A stretch of 64,000 bases of DNA from Piscinibacter defluvii (GCF_004011805.1 NZ_RCHJ01000013.1:124001-188000), one strand, 5' to 3'. Counted from the stretch's first letter, positions 10,185-19,947 are shown. Program-made: numbers and translations. Notes: generated from the sequence alone by a model not told the origin.

Positions 10185-11036
10185 TCAGGCGAGCCGCAGC
10201 GCCACCACGCCGGCCACGACCAGCAGCGTGCCGAGCGCGCGCTGCGGCCCGAAGCGCTCCTTCAGCCACAGCGTGCCGATCAGCGCGGCGAACAGCACCG
10301 AGGTCTCGCGCAGCGCGGCCACGCTGGCCACCGGCGCGCGGGTCATGGCCCACAGCGCGATGCCGTACGAGCCGAACGAGGCCAGCGCGCCGAGCAGGGC
10401 GAGCTTCCAGCGCCCGGCCAGGTAGGCACGCACCTGCGCCGCCTCGTGCCGGCGCTGCCACAGCACCAGCGCGAAGTAGGGCGCGCCGTCGAACAGGAAC
10501 AGCGTGGCCACGTAGGACAGCGCGTCGCCCGAGGCGCGCACGCCGCGGCCGTCGACCACGGTGTAGAGCGCGATGATCCCGGCGTTGGCCAGCGCGTAGC
10601 GCAGCGCCTTGCCGCGGTGGCCGGCGGCGGCGGCGGGCGAGAGCCCGACCACGACCACGCCCAGGCACACCGCGGCGATGCCGGCCCAGGCCTGCGGCGC
10701 GATCGCCTCGCCGATCAGCGGCGCGCTCGCGCCGGCCACCAGCAGCGGGGCCAGCCCGCGCATCACCGGGTAGGTCAGGCCCAGCTCGCCGTGCCGGTAG
10801 GCGCCGGCCAGCGCGATGTAGTAACCGACGTGGATGACCCAGGAAGCCACCAGCCAGGGCCAGGCCTCGGCCCGCGGCAGCCCGGTGACGGCCACCACCG
10901 GCAGCGCGACCACCAGGCCGAGCGCGTGGATCAGCCCGGTGTCCAGCGCCTTGTCGTGCCCGCTGCGGATCAGCGCGTTCCAGGCCGCGTGCAGCAGCGC
11001 GCCGGCCAGCACCGCCAGGACGACCGCGGCGCTCAA
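10185..11036 (-). CDS. EamA-family (DMT) transporter
   Basis: 283-residue drug/metabolite-type exporter with ten hydrophobic segments in two EamA repeats. Examples are LTYPVMRGLAPLLVAG in the first half and SVAALRETSVLFAALIGTLWLKE in the second; both resemble the conserved ends of EamA repeats. The substrate is unknown. No ATG or GTG lies near the N-terminus. The best start is a TTG at 11036-11034 that overlaps the stop of the Na/Pi gene (TTGA), implying translational coupling. A start a few codons further in at a GTG is possible. It is the last gene of the iclR - Na/Pi - eamA unit. Confidence 0.83.
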   Translation of the reverse strand: MSAAVVLAVLAGALLHAAWNALIRSGHDKALDTGLIHALGLVVALPVVAVTGLPRAEAWPWLVASWVIHVGYYIALAGAYRHGELGLTYPVMRGLAPLLVAGASAPLIGEAIAPQAWAGIAAVCLGVVVVGLSPAAAAGHRGKALRYALANAGIIALYTVVDGRGVRASGDALSYVATLFLFDGAPYFALVLWQRRHEAAQVRAYLAGRWKLALLGALASFGSYGIALWAMTRAPVASVAALRETSVLFAALIGTLWLKERFGPQRALGTLLVVAGVVALRLA

Positions 11037-12706
11037 GTGTTGGTGTCGTCCGGCAGCGCGGCCAGGCGCGAGTGGCGGATGCGCGTCTGCGAGAGCACGC
11101 CCGCGGTCTCGAGGATCGGGTAGGCGATCGAGCAGATGTGCGAGTTGATGCGCTTGAGGTCGCTGATCAGGTCCAGGTGCAGCGAGCTGGTCTCGATGCT
11201 CTGCGCGGTGTTCTCGCGCAGGCGGCCGATGTGGCTGGCGGCGTACTCGTGCTCCAGGTCGCGGAAGCGCGCCTTCTCCTCGAGCAGCTTCTTGGCGTCG
11301 CGCACATGGCCGTCGAGGAACACGCTCATCCCGAGGCGCAGGTTGGCCAGCAGGCGCTCGTGCAGGTGGCTGATCTCGGCCAGGCCGGCGTCGGAGAAGC
11401 TGCGGTTCTTGCGGATCTTCTTGTCCTCCACGTCCTGCAGCACGCGCTCGATCACGTCGCCGATCTGCTCCATGTTGATCGTGAAGGAGAGGATGTCGGT
11501 CCAGCGCCGGCTCTCGCGCTCGGACAGCGCCTCGCGCGAGATCTGCGTCAGGTAGAACTTGATCGCCGAGTACAGCTCGTCGACCGTGTCGTCCATCTTG
11601 CGCAGCTGCTCGGCGAGCACCAGGTCGTTGTGCTTGATGACCGGCAGGATGCCGCGCAGCATGGTCTCCACCACGTCGGCCTGGTGCAGCGCCTCGCGCG
11701 CCGCGCAGCTGATGGCCAGCGAGGGCGTGGCCAGCGCCACCGGGTCGAGGTGGCGCGGGCGGGTGGAGTCGCCGCGCATGGTCGGCTCGGGCAGCAGCTT
11801 CTCGACCAGCCGGCCGACCGGGCCGGTGGTGCCGATCAGCAGCAGCGCCAGCGCACCATTGAACGCCAGGTGGAACCAGACCACCTGCTCGTGCACCGCG
11901 CCGCCGGTCTCCTGCAGCAGCACGTGGATCTGGCCGACGAAGGGGATCACGAGCGCCGCGCCGATCATCTTGAAGATCAGGTTGCCCAGCGGCAGGCGGC
12001 GCACCTGCGGCGAGGCGCCGCCGGTGGCCAGCAGCGCGAGCACGCCGCTGCCGAGATTGGCGCCCAGCACCAGCCCGAGCGCCACGGTGGTGGGCAGCAT
12101 GCCCGAGGCGGCCAGCGTGGCCGTCAGCAGCACGATCGCCAGGCTGGAGTAGGACAGCACGGTCAGCACCGCGCCGACCAGCATGTCGAGCACGATGTCG
12201 TTGGGCAGCGCGACGATCAGCGCGCGCATCGCCGGCGATTCGGTCAGCGGCTTGGTCGCGCCGACGATCAGCTGCAGCGCCAGCGTGATCAGCCCGAGGC
12301 CGATCAGCACCCGGCCGACCCGCCCGACCACGGTGTTCTGGCGCACCGTGAACATCACCACGCCGGCGAAGATCAGCAGCGGCGAGAGCCAGGACAGGTC
12401 GAACGAGAACACCACCGCCATCAGCGCGGTGCCGACGTCGGCACCCAGCATCACGGCCAGCGCCGGCGCGGTGCCGACCAGCCCCTTGCCGACGAAGGAG
12501 GCGACGATCAGGCAGGTGGCGGTGCCCGACTGCATCAGCGCCGCCACGCCCAGGCCGGCCAGCAGTGCGCTGAAGCGGTTGCGGAAGCTGCGCTGCAGCA
12601 CGCCGCGCAGGTTCTCGCCGAAGGCGCGCAGCATGCCGGTGCGCACCAGGTGGGTGCTCCACACCAGCAGGGCGATCGCGGCGAGCAGGTTGAGCAGGTG
12701 GATCAT
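11033..12706 (-). CDS. Na+/phosphate cotransporter with PhoU-like tail
   Basis: 557-residue NptA/Na-Pi cotransporter-II family protein of the inner membrane. The N-terminal about 310 residues hold two inverted repeats with the signatures LMQSGTATCLIVASFVG and LSYSSLAIVLLTATLAASG (the QSxxxxT type) and GANLGSGVLALL. Residues about 340-545 are helical and PhoU-like (EQIGDVIERVLQDVEDKKI). The predicted role is sodium-coupled phosphate uptake or export linked to phosphate sensing. The ATG follows the iclR stop without a gap. The pairing with IclR suggests that the true substrate may be regulated by, or related to, the IclR ligand. Confidence 0.9.
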   Translation of the reverse strand: MIHLLNLLAAIALLVWSTHLVRTGMLRAFGENLRGVLQRSFRNRFSALLAGLGVAALMQSGTATCLIVASFVGKGLVGTAPALAVMLGADVGTALMAVVFSFDLSWLSPLLIFAGVVMFTVRQNTVVGRVGRVLIGLGLITLALQLIVGATKPLTESPAMRALIVALPNDIVLDMLVGAVLTVLSYSSLAIVLLTATLAASGMLPTTVALGLVLGANLGSGVLALLATGGASPQVRRLPLGNLIFKMIGAALVIPFVGQIHVLLQETGGAVHEQVVWFHLAFNGALALLLIGTTGPVGRLVEKLLPEPTMRGDSTRPRHLDPVALATPSLAISCAAREALHQADVVETMLRGILPVIKHNDLVLAEQLRKMDDTVDELYSAIKFYLTQISREALSERESRRWTDILSFTINMEQIGDVIERVLQDVEDKKIRKNRSFSDAGLAEISHLHERLLANLRLGMSVFLDGHVRDAKKLLEEKARFRDLEHEYAASHIGRLRENTAQSIETSSLHLDLISDLKRINSHICSIAYPILETAGVLSQTRIRHSRLAALPDDTNT

Positions 12707-13522
12707 TCAGGCCTTCATCTGCAGCAGCTGCGAGATGCGCAGGGCCGCCTCCTGCAGCCTGGGCAGGAACCGTTCCACCATCGTCGCCGGCGGCGTGCGC
12801 AGCACCTGGCCGCTGACGTTCATCGCCGCGATCACGCGGCCGGCGCGGTCGCGGATCGGCACCGCGAGCGAGACCAGGCCTTCCTCGAGCTCCTGGTCCA
12901 CCAGGCACCAGCCCTGTTCGCGCACGCGTGCGAGTTCCTGAGCGAAGCGGACGCGGTCGGTGATCGTGCGCGGGGTGTGGGCGGCCAGCGGGCGCTGGCG
13001 CAGCAGGGCGTCGATGGCCTCGGGAGCCAGTTCGGCCAGCAGCACCCGGCCCATCGACGTGGCCGTGGCCGGCAGCCGGCTGCCGATGCCCAGCGTGATG
13101 CTCATGATCTTGTGGGTCGGCACGCGCAGCACGTAGACGATGTCCGCACCGTCGAGCACCGCGGCTGAGCAGGACTCCTTCAGCTCGGCGACCAGCGCCT
13201 CCATCACCGGCTCGGCCAGGTTCCACAGCGGCAGCGAGGACAGGTAGGCGAAGCCGAGGTCGAGGATGCGCGCCGTCAGGCTGAACTGGCGGCCGTGGCT
13301 GCTGACGTAGCCGAGCGATTCGAGCGTGAGCAGGATGCGCCGCGCGCCGGCGCGGGTCAGCCCGGTGCGCTGCGCCACTTCCGTCAGCGTCTGCTGCGGA
13401 TGCTGGGCCGAGAACGAGCGGATCACCGCCAGCCCGCGCGCGAACGACTGCACGTAGGCGTCGCCGGGGCGCGGGCTGTCGTCGGCAGGGGTGTCGGGGG
13501 CCGCGAGGTCGGTGGCGGGCAT
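12707..13522 (-). CDS. IclR-family transcriptional regulator
   Basis: 271-residue regulator of the IclR family (PcaR/PobR-like branch). The N-terminal winged HTH is at about residues 25-85 ([39 protein letters not shown]), and the C-terminal effector domain contains [26 protein letters not shown] and [19 protein letters not shown]. Members of this branch usually control aromatic acid catabolism, but no such genes are adjacent. It starts 78 nt from the divergent AIM24 gene and is followed with no gap by the Na/Pi gene, so it may control its own operon and the divergent gene. Confidence 0.92.
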   Translation of the reverse strand: MPATDLAAPDTPADDSPRPGDAYVQSFARGLAVIRSFSAQHPQQTLTEVAQRTGLTRAGARRILLTLESLGYVSSHGRQFSLTARILDLGFAYLSSLPLWNLAEPVMEALVAELKESCSAAVLDGADIVYVLRVPTHKIMSITLGIGSRLPATATSMGRVLLAELAPEAIDALLRQRPLAAHTPRTITDRVRFAQELARVREQGWCLVDQELEEGLVSLAVPIRDRAGRVIAAMNVSGQVLRTPPATMVERFLPRLQEAALRISQLLQMKA

Positions 13523-13600
13523 GTGATCAGTCTATCGCCGTGCGGGCATTGCTTTTGGGTACCATCCCGGCCGCTTCACATCTGCCTAGGAGTGCAAGGG

Positions 13601-14416
13601 ATGGCTATGGACGTGGTCGACTTCGAGATCAAGGGCTCGGAGATGCAGTTCGTCGAGGTCGAGCTCGACCCCGGAGAGGCCGCCGTCGGCGAGGCCGGCA
13701 GCCTGATGTTCATGGATGCGGGCATCGCGATGGACACGGTGTTCGGCGACGGCTCGCAGAACCAGGGCGGCGGCTTCTTCGGCAAGCTGCTGGGCGCCGG
13801 CAAGCGGCTGATCACCGGCGAGTCGCTGTTCACGACGGTCTACTCCAACCAGGCGCCGGGCAAGCAGCGTGTCGCCTTCGCCGCGCCGTACCCCGGCAAG
13901 ATCCTGCCGATGGACCTGTCCAAGCTCGGCGGCACGCTGATCTGCCAGAAGGACTCGTTCCTGTGCGCCGCGCGCGGGGTGTCGCTGGGCATCTACTTCC
14001 AGCAGAAACTCTCGGTCGGCTTCTTCGGCGGCGAGGGCTTCATCATGCAGAAGCTCGAGGGCAACGGCCTGGCCTTCGTGCACGCCGGCGGCACCGTGCT
14101 CAAGCGCGACCTGCAGCCCGGCCAGACGCTGCTGATCGACACCGGCTGCGTGGTGGCCTTCACGCCCAGCGTCAACTTCGAGATCCAGTTCGTCGGCAAG
14201 ATCAAGACCGCGCTGTTCGGCGGCGAGGGCCTGTTCTTCGCCAAGATCACCGGCCCGGGCACGGTGTGGCTGCAGAGCCTGCCGTTCTCGCGCCTGGCCT
14301 CGCGCGTGTTCGCGGCCGCGCCGCAGCGCGGCGGCAGCCGCGAGGAGGGTTCGGTGCTCGGCGGCATCGCCGGCGGCGGCCTGCTCGGTGGCGTGCTCGG
14401 GGGCGACGACGAATAA
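13601..14416 (+). CDS. AIM24 family protein (TIGR00266)
   Basis: 271-residue protein of the AIM24/TIGR00266 family, a beta-helical fold of unknown biochemical role. Seen are [20 protein letters not shown] at the start, [19 protein letters not shown] and [16 protein letters not shown], all typical, and a Gly-rich C-terminus ([17 protein letters not shown]). The ATG at 13601 has AGGAG (13588-13592) eight bases upstream. The end overlaps the start of the creatininase-like gene by 29 nt. Confidence 0.88.
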   Translation: MAMDVVDFEIKGSEMQFVEVELDPGEAAVGEAGSLMFMDAGIAMDTVFGDGSQNQGGGFFGKLLGAGKRLITGESLFTTVYSNQAPGKQRVAFAAPYPGKILPMDLSKLGGTLICQKDSFLCAARGVSLGIYFQQKLSVGFFGGEGFIMQKLEGNGLAFVHAGGTVLKRDLQPGQTLLIDTGCVVAFTPSVNFEIQFVGKIKTALFGGEGLFFAKITGPGTVWLQSLPFSRLASRVFAAAPQRGGSREEGSVLGGIAGGGLLGGVLGGDDE

Positions 14417-15185
14417 GGTCCTCGCCGCCGCGGCGCTGGTGCTGGCCGCCGCCTCGGCCGGCGCGGCGCCGCCGGTCGAGCTCGAGCAGCTCACCTGGAC
14501 CGAGCTGCGCGAGCGCGTCGCCGGCGGCGCCACCGTGGCCCTGGTGCCCCTGGGCGGCACCGAACAGAACGGCCCGCACATGGTGCTGGGCAAGCACAAC
14601 GTGCGCGTGCGCGTGCTGGCCGGTCGCATCGCGCGCGAACTCGGCAACGCGATCGTCGCGCCGGTGCTGGCCTACGTGCCCGAGGGCAGCATCGAGCCGC
14701 CGCAGGCGCACATGCGCTGGCCCGGCACGATCTCCATCCCCGAGCCGGCCTTCGAGGCGCTGCTCGACGGCAGCGCACGCAGCCTGTGCCGGGCCGGTTT
14801 TCGCGACGTGGTGTTGCTGCCGGACCACGGCGGGTATCTGAAAAGCATCGAACGTGTCGCGGCGCGTCCGGGGCGGCCGGCCGGCTGCCGGGTGCACGCG
14901 CTGCTCGACTACTATCGTGCGACCCAGGGCGCGTACGTCGCGGCGCTCGCGGCGCGCGGCTACCGTGCCGAGGAGATCGGCAGCCATGCCGGTCTCGCCG
15001 ACACCTCGCTGGCCCTGGCCGCCGACCCGGCACTGGTGCGCAGCGAGCGCCTGGCGCAGACCGGTCCGGGCGAGGGCGTTGTCGGCGATCCGCGCCGTTC
15101 CAGCGTTGAACTCGGGCAACTGGGGCTCGAGCAGGTCGTGACGGCCTCCGTGGCGGCGATCCGCGCGCGCTTGCGTGGGCAGTGA
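14388..15185 (+). CDS. Creatininase-family protein, exported, altered metal site
   Basis: 265-residue member of the creatininase/amidohydrolase fold with an N-terminal signal-like segment ([19 protein letters not shown]). The fold signature is recognisable in [26 protein letters not shown] and [16 protein letters not shown]. Where family enzymes normally have EQHGPHLP...GTD and NGHGGN, this one has [12 protein letters not shown] and PDHGG, so at least two usual metal ligands (His and Asp) are changed. It may be non-catalytic or use a different metal geometry. The GTG start at 14388 overlaps the AIM24 gene; it is the only start that keeps the whole signal segment. Confidence 0.8.
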   Translation: MACSGATTNKVLAAAALVLAAASAGAAPPVELEQLTWTELRERVAGGATVALVPLGGTEQNGPHMVLGKHNVRVRVLAGRIARELGNAIVAPVLAYVPEGSIEPPQAHMRWPGTISIPEPAFEALLDGSARSLCRAGFRDVVLLPDHGGYLKSIERVAARPGRPAGCRVHALLDYYRATQGAYVAALAARGYRAEEIGSHAGLADTSLALAADPALVRSERLAQTGPGEGVVGDPRRSSVELGQLGLEQVVTASVAAIRARLRGQ

Positions 15186-15210
15186 GACGTTTTCGACAAG
15201 AAGGTTCGGC

Positions 15211-16506
15211 ATGACGACGAGTGAGGGAGCGCTGCGGCGCGTGGGGCCGCCGGCGGCGGGGTGGGCGTTGGCGGCCGTGCTGGCCGTCCTGGCGGGGCCG
15301 TCCGCGGCCCAGGGGACGGCGGCCTCGGCACCGGCGCCGCGCACCGTGAACGTGGCACTGCCGGGCATGCCGCCGGTGCCGGTGGCGTCCAACCTGTACA
15401 GCGAGACCGGCAGGTTCAGCGAGGTGGTCAAGGGGGACCTGGAGCGCATCTACGTGCCCAACCTGCGCTCCGGCGACGTCTACGTCGTCGACCCGCAGGC
15501 CATGAAGGTGGTGGACCGCTTCCGGGTCGGCATCGGCCCGCAGCACATCGTGCCGTCGTGGGACCTGCGCACCCTGTGGGTGACCAACAACGCCGAGGGC
15601 CGCACCGACGGCAGCCTGACGCCGATCGACCCGAAGACCGGCAAGCCCGGCAAGGCGGTGATGGTCGACGACCCGTACAACATGTACTTCACGCCGGACG
15701 GCAAGTCCGCGATCGTGGTGGCCGAGGCGCGCAAGCGGCTCGACTTCCGCGACCCGAAGACCATGGCGATGCAGTACTCGATCGACGTGCCGGACTGCCC
15801 GGGCGTGAACCACGCCGACTTCGCGATCGACGGGCGCTACGCGATCTTCACCTGCGAGTTCACCGGATCGCTGGTGAAGATCGACCTGGTCGAGCGCAAG
15901 GTGCTGGGTTACCTGAAGCTCACGATGCCCAGCACGCGCTTCAAGGAGGTGAAGGCGCCGCGCGGCGAGCCGCGCAAGGCCTGGGAGCCGGGGCCCACCG
16001 AGGTCTGCACGGTCGAGCGCGGCATGCCGCAGGACATCCGCAGCTCGCCCGACGGCCGGCGCTTCTACATCGCCGACATGCACGCCGACGGCGTGCACGT
16101 GGTCGACGGCGCGTCGTTCACCAAGGTCGGCTTCATCCCCACCGGCCTGGGCGCGCATGGCCTGTACCCGAGCCGCGACGGCACGAAGCTCTACGTGGCC
16201 AACCGCGGCTCGCACCGGATCCACGGGCCGAGGAACGGCGACGGCTCGGTCTCGGTGATCGACTTCGCCACCGAGAAGGTGGTGGCGCGCTGGGGCGTGC
16301 CCGGCGGCGGCAGCCCGGACATGGGCAACGTCAGTGCCGACGGCAGGCACCTGTGGCTGGCGGCGCGCTACGACGACGTGATCTACCGCTTCGACACCGC
16401 CAGCGGCGAGGTCAGGCAGGTCAAGGTCGGCGCCGAGCCGCACGGCCTGACGGTCTGGCCGCAACCGGGCCGCTATTCGCTCGGGCACACGGGAAACCTG
16501 CGATAG
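15211..16506 (+). CDS. Exported YncE-like beta-propeller protein
   Basis: 431-residue secreted protein with a signal peptide (AAVLAVLAGPSAAQG) and a seven-bladed YVTN/YncE-type propeller. Recurring blade motifs include VYVVDPQAMKVVDRFRVG, YNMYFTPDGKSAIVV, RRFYIADMHADGVHVVDG and KLYVANRGSHRIHGP. The ATG at 15211 has AAGAAGG upstream, and a longer in-frame start at 15175 is rejected. Such proteins are periplasmic and may bind DNA, metals or redox partners; function is not predictable here. It lies 25 nt after the creatininase-like gene, so the two are probably co-transcribed. Confidence 0.8.
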   Translation: MTTSEGALRRVGPPAAGWALAAVLAVLAGPSAAQGTAASAPAPRTVNVALPGMPPVPVASNLYSETGRFSEVVKGDLERIYVPNLRSGDVYVVDPQAMKVVDRFRVGIGPQHIVPSWDLRTLWVTNNAEGRTDGSLTPIDPKTGKPGKAVMVDDPYNMYFTPDGKSAIVVAEARKRLDFRDPKTMAMQYSIDVPDCPGVNHADFAIDGRYAIFTCEFTGSLVKIDLVERKVLGYLKLTMPSTRFKEVKAPRGEPRKAWEPGPTEVCTVERGMPQDIRSSPDGRRFYIADMHADGVHVVDGASFTKVGFIPTGLGAHGLYPSRDGTKLYVANRGSHRIHGPRNGDGSVSVIDFATEKVVARWGVPGGGSPDMGNVSADGRHLWLAARYDDVIYRFDTASGEVRQVKVGAEPHGLTVWPQPGRYSLGHTGNLR

Positions 16507-16522
16507 CCGAAAATCCGCGTCG

Positions 16523-17383
16523 ATGAAGGAGCTTCTCGACGCGTTCTGGCGCGCGGCGGCCTACTGCCTGCACCCGCGGGTGATCGCGCTGTCGCTGCTG
16601 CCGCTGGTGCTGATGGTCACCGCGGCGCTCGGACTGGGGTACCTGTTCTGGGACGCGGCGCTGGACAGCGTCAACCAGACGCTCGACAGCTGGGACCTGC
16701 TGACCGCCTTCTTCCAGTGGCTGGAGCGCTTCGGCCTGGCCGGGTTGAAGGCGGCGCTGGCGCCGCTGATCGTGGTGTTCCTGGCCACGCCGGTGATCGT
16801 GATCGTCGCGCTGCTGGTGGTCTCGGTGCTGATGACGCCGGCGATGCTCAGCCTCGTGGCCGAGCGGCGCTTCCCGCAGCTCGAGCGCCGGCGCGGCGGG
16901 TCGCTGTGGACCGGCGCGCTGGGCGCGTTCGTGGCCACCCTGGTGGCGCTGCTGGCGCTGGTGGTGTCGGTGCCGTTCTGGCTGATCCCGCCGCTGGCGC
17001 TGGTGCTGCCGCCGCTGATCTGGGGCTGGCTGACCTACCGCGTGCTCAGCTACGACGTGCTGGCCGAGCACGCCAGCCGCGAGGAGCGCCTGGCGATCGT
17101 GCGCGAGCGCCGCTGGAGCCTGCTGGGCATGGGCGTGCTGGCCGGCTTCCTCGGCGCGGCGCCGGGCATCGTCTGGGCCTCGGGCGTGATGTTCGTGGCC
17201 CTCGCGCCGGTGCTGGTGCCGGTGGCGATCTGGATCTACACGCTGATCTTCGCCTTCGCGTCGCTCTGGTTCGCGCACTACTGCCTGGCGGCGCTGCAGG
17301 TGCGCCGTGCGGCCGACGCGCCGCTGCCCGTCAACCCGCCGCTGCCGGCCGTGCCGGACGCGGCCCTGCTGCCCCCGCCATGA
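16523..17383 (+). CDS. EI24 domain membrane protein (CysZ-like)
   Basis: 286-residue inner-membrane protein of the EI24/CysZ family. There are about six hydrophobic segments, an N-terminal amphipathic stretch (MKELLDAFWRAAAYCLHPRV), a central segment ending in a conserved basic/aromatic region (IWGWLTYRVLSYDVLAEHAS) and a Pro-rich cytoplasmic tail. CysZ is a sulfate channel in E. coli, but this paralogue group in betaproteobacteria has no proven role and no sulfate genes are near. It overlaps the next start by four bases (ATGA). Confidence 0.82.
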   Translation: MKELLDAFWRAAAYCLHPRVIALSLLPLVLMVTAALGLGYLFWDAALDSVNQTLDSWDLLTAFFQWLERFGLAGLKAALAPLIVVFLATPVIVIVALLVVSVLMTPAMLSLVAERRFPQLERRRGGSLWTGALGAFVATLVALLALVVSVPFWLIPPLALVLPPLIWGWLTYRVLSYDVLAEHASREERLAIVRERRWSLLGMGVLAGFLGAAPGIVWASGVMFVALAPVLVPVAIWIYTLIFAFASLWFAHYCLAALQVRRAADAPLPVNPPLPAVPDAALLPPP

Positions 17384-18201
17384 ACTTCGGACTCATCATC
17401 GTCGGCGACGAGATTCTTTCGGGCAAGCGCGAGGACAAGCACCTGCCGAAGGTGATCGACCTGCTCAACGCGCGTGGCCTGTCGCTGGCCTGGGCGCGCT
17501 ACGTGGGCGACGTGCGCGAGCGCATCACCGCCGACCTGCGCGACGCCTTCGCCGCCGCGCGCCGGGGCGACGTGGTGTTCTCCTGCGGCGGCATCGGCGC
17601 GACGCCGGACGACCACACCCGTCAATGCGCGGCCGCGGCGCTGGACGTGCCGCTCGAGCTGCACCCGCGCGCGAAGGATCTGATCCTCGAACGCATGCGC
17701 GACGTGGCCGCCGAGCAGGGCAAGCCCTTCGACCCCGACCGCGCCGACAACGTGCACCGCCTCAACATGGGCGTGTTCCCGCAGGGCGCGCAGATCATCC
17801 CGAACCCGTACAACAAGATCCCCGGCTTCTCGCTCGTCGATGCCGCCAGCGGCGGCGGGGTGTTCTTCGTGCCGGGTTTCCCGGTGATGGCCTGGCCAAT
17901 GATCGAATGGGTGCTCGACACCCATTGCCGCGCGCAGCACCGCGCAGTGACGCTGCGCGAGCGCTCGGTGATCGTGATGGGCAGCATGGAGGCCACGCTG
18001 ACGCCGCTGATGGAGGCGATCGAGGCACGTTTCCCGGACGTCAAGGTGTTCAGCCTGCCGAGCGTCGACCATCCGCAATGGGGTCGTCACATCGAGCTCG
18101 GCGTCAAGGGTGCCGAGGCGGCGCTGGCCGGCGCGTTCGATGACCTGCTGGCGGGCCTGCGCGCGCTGGACGTCGAACTCGGCCCCGAAATGGTGCGCTG
18201 A
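17380..18201 (+). CDS. MoCF/CinA N-terminal domain protein
   Basis: 273-residue protein with a molybdopterin-binding (MoCF) fold like the N-terminal half of CinA. The start [20 protein letters not shown] and the [14 protein letters not shown] loop are diagnostic. It lacks the CinA C-terminal nicotinamide-nucleotide deamidase domain, so it is a stand-alone form often named competence/damage-inducible protein A. Some stand-alone members are linked to FAD or ADP-ribose metabolism; this is a family inference only. It is translationally coupled to the EI24 gene. Confidence 0.88.
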   Translation: MNFGLIIVGDEILSGKREDKHLPKVIDLLNARGLSLAWARYVGDVRERITADLRDAFAAARRGDVVFSCGGIGATPDDHTRQCAAAALDVPLELHPRAKDLILERMRDVAAEQGKPFDPDRADNVHRLNMGVFPQGAQIIPNPYNKIPGFSLVDAASGGGVFFVPGFPVMAWPMIEWVLDTHCRAQHRAVTLRERSVIVMGSMEATLTPLMEAIEARFPDVKVFSLPSVDHPQWGRHIELGVKGAEAALAGAFDDLLAGLRALDVELGPEMVR

Positions 18202-18223
18202 TATTCCCTTGCATTGCTCGATC

Positions 18224-18245
18224 GTGGTGCGCCGAGATGCACCAC
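18224..18245. promoter_or_regulatory. Inverted repeat, candidate NtrC-binding region of glnA
   Basis: Perfect 7-bp inverted repeat GTGGTGC-N8-GCACCAC. The right arm begins TGCACCA, which matches one half of the NtrC consensus (TGCACC-N5-GGTGCA). The repeat as a whole is in the opposite order to that consensus, so the exact site is uncertain. It is centred about 75 nt upstream of the predicted sigma-54 start. Confidence 0.4.
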
Positions 18246-18282
18246 GAAGGGAGGCTTCGAGGCCCTGCCGTGCCCCGGTCTC

Positions 18283-18298
18283 GGGCATGCTTTCTGCT
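18283..18298 (+). promoter_or_regulatory. Candidate sigma-54 promoter of glnA
   Basis: GGGCATGCTTTCTGCT has the invariant GG-N10-GC spacing (GG 18284-18285, GC 18296-18297) and resembles TGGCAC-N5-TTGCT with three mismatches. It predicts a start near 18309 and a leader of about 68 nt. A sigma-70-like TACATT (18298-18303) overlaps it. The presence of ntrB and ntrC just downstream supports nitrogen control. Confidence 0.5.
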
Positions 18299-18376
18299 AC
18301 ATTCCTGCGCGCCCACCGGGGCCATTGCCCCACGCACCCACCACTCTCAAAAGCACCCCAGCCAGGAGAATTCTTG

Positions 18377-19795
18377 ATGGCAGCCAAGACCGTCGCCGAC
18401 GTGATGAAGATGGTGAAGGAGAACGAAGTCAAGTTCGTCGACTTCCGCTTCACCGACACCCGTGGCAAGGAACAGCACGTGTCCGTGCCGGTGTCCGCGT
18501 TCGACGAAGACAAGTTCACCGCGGGCCATGCCTTCGACGGCTCGTCGATCGCCGGCTGGAAGGGCATCGAGGCGTCGGACATGCTGCTGATGCCGGACCC
18601 GAACACCGCCAACATCGACCCGTTCTACGAAGAGCCGACGCTGATCCTGACCTGCGACGTGCTCGAGCCGGGTGACGGCAAGCCCTACGAGCGCGATCCG
18701 CGCTCGCTGGCCAAGCGCGCCGAGGCCTACCTCAAGGCCAGCGGCATCGGCGACGCGGCCTACTTCGGCCCGGAGCCCGAGTTCTTCATCTTCGACCAGG
18801 TGAAGTGGGGCGTGGACATGTCCGGCTGCTTCGTCAAGGTCGACTCCGAAGAGGCGCCCTGGAGCACCGGCAAAGACTTCGAAGGCGGCAACATGGGCCA
18901 CCGCCCGGCCGTCAAGGGCGGCTACTTCCCGGTGCCGCCGGTCGACAGCTTCCAGGACATGCGCTCCGAGATGTGCCTGATCCTCGAGTCGCTGGGCATC
19001 CCGGTCGAGGTGCACCACCACGAGGTGGCGGCCCCGGGCCAGAACGAGCTGGGCACGAAGTTCAGCACGCTGGTGCAGCGTGCCGACTGGCTGCAGCTGC
19101 AGAAGTACGTGATCCACAACGTCGCGCACGCCTACGGCAAGACTGCGACCTTCATGCCCAAGCCCATCGTCGGTGACAACGGCAGCGGCATGCACGTGCA
19201 CCAGTCGGTGTGGAAGGACGGCAAGAACCTGTTCGCCGGCGACGGCTACGGCGGCCTGTCCGAGTTCGCGCTGTACTACATCGGCGGCATCATCAAGCAC
19301 GCCCGTGCGCTGAACGCGATCACCAACCCCGGCACGAACAGCTACAAGCGCCTGGTGCCCGGCTTCGAAGCCCCGGTGAAGCTGGCCTATTCGGCCAAGA
19401 ACCGCTCGGCCTCGATCCGCATCCCGTACGTGGCCAACCCGAAGGGCCGCCGCATCGAGGCGCGTTTTCCGGATCCCCTGTGCAACCCGTACCTGGGCTT
19501 CGCCGCGCTGCTGATGGCGGGCCTGGACGGCGTCGAGAACAAGATCCACCCGGGCGAGGCCGCCACCAAGGACCTGTACCACCTGCCGCCGGAAGAGGAC
19601 GCGAAGATCCCGACCGTCTGCCACAGCCTGGACCAGGCCCTCGAGTACCTCGACAAGGGCCGCGCGTTCCTGACCAAGGGCGGCGTGTTCACCGATGCCT
19701 ACATCGACGCCTACATCGAGCTGAAGATGCAGGAGGTGACCCGCTTCCGCATGACGACGCACCCGTGCGAGTTCGACATGTACTACTCGCTGTGA
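18377..19795 (+). CDS. glnA: Glutamine synthetase type I
   Basis: 472-residue GSI, which makes glutamine from glutamate, ammonia and ATP; a cytoplasmic dodecamer. Signatures seen are [12 protein letters not shown] (about 53-64), EPEFFIFD, the ATP-site [16 protein letters not shown] (262-277), the glutamate-site NRSASIRIP (342-350) and [10 protein letters not shown] with Tyr401, the adenylylation site of the beta subtype. AGGAGA precedes the ATG at 18377. Activity is expected to be controlled by adenylylation and transcription by NtrC, whose gene lies 1.8 kb downstream. A strong terminator follows, so ntrBC have at least partly separate expression. Confidence 0.98.
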   Translation: MAAKTVADVMKMVKENEVKFVDFRFTDTRGKEQHVSVPVSAFDEDKFTAGHAFDGSSIAGWKGIEASDMLLMPDPNTANIDPFYEEPTLILTCDVLEPGDGKPYERDPRSLAKRAEAYLKASGIGDAAYFGPEPEFFIFDQVKWGVDMSGCFVKVDSEEAPWSTGKDFEGGNMGHRPAVKGGYFPVPPVDSFQDMRSEMCLILESLGIPVEVHHHEVAAPGQNELGTKFSTLVQRADWLQLQKYVIHNVAHAYGKTATFMPKPIVGDNGSGMHVHQSVWKDGKNLFAGDGYGGLSEFALYYIGGIIKHARALNAITNPGTNSYKRLVPGFEAPVKLAYSAKNRSASIRIPYVANPKGRRIEARFPDPLCNPYLGFAALLMAGLDGVENKIHPGEAATKDLYHLPPEEDAKIPTVCHSLDQALEYLDKGRAFLTKGGVFTDAYIDAYIELKMQEVTRFRMTTHPCEFDMYYSL

Positions 19796-19816
19796 CCTTT
19801 CACACGCGGGAAGGAG

Positions 19817-19844
19817 AGGACGGCTGCGGCCGTCCTTTTTTCTT
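19817..19844 (+). terminator. Rho-independent terminator of glnA
   Basis: Stem AGGACGGC / GCCGTCCT (19817-19824 and 19829-19836) with loop TGCG, followed directly by a run of six T (19836-19841) and CTT. It is 21 nt past the glnA stop. Confidence 0.88.
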
Positions 19845-19947
19845 GGTGCATCTTTGCGGATCGGTGCACGGCCGCTGGGCGACAATCGGCCCGGCCCTGT
19901 CGGCGCCGCAGGCTGCTGCGGCGTTGCTCGGGCCAGGAGCCTGATTC

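Noticed and set aside
8101-10668. Long antisense frame opposite acs
   Set aside because: It lies against a fully conserved acetyl-CoA synthetase, has low-complexity composition and runs into the neighbouring EamA gene.
11072-13168. Long plus-strand frame opposite the Na/Pi and IclR genes
   Set aside because: The minus-strand proteins have intact family motifs; this frame is Gln/Arg/Ala/Asp-rich without a domain.
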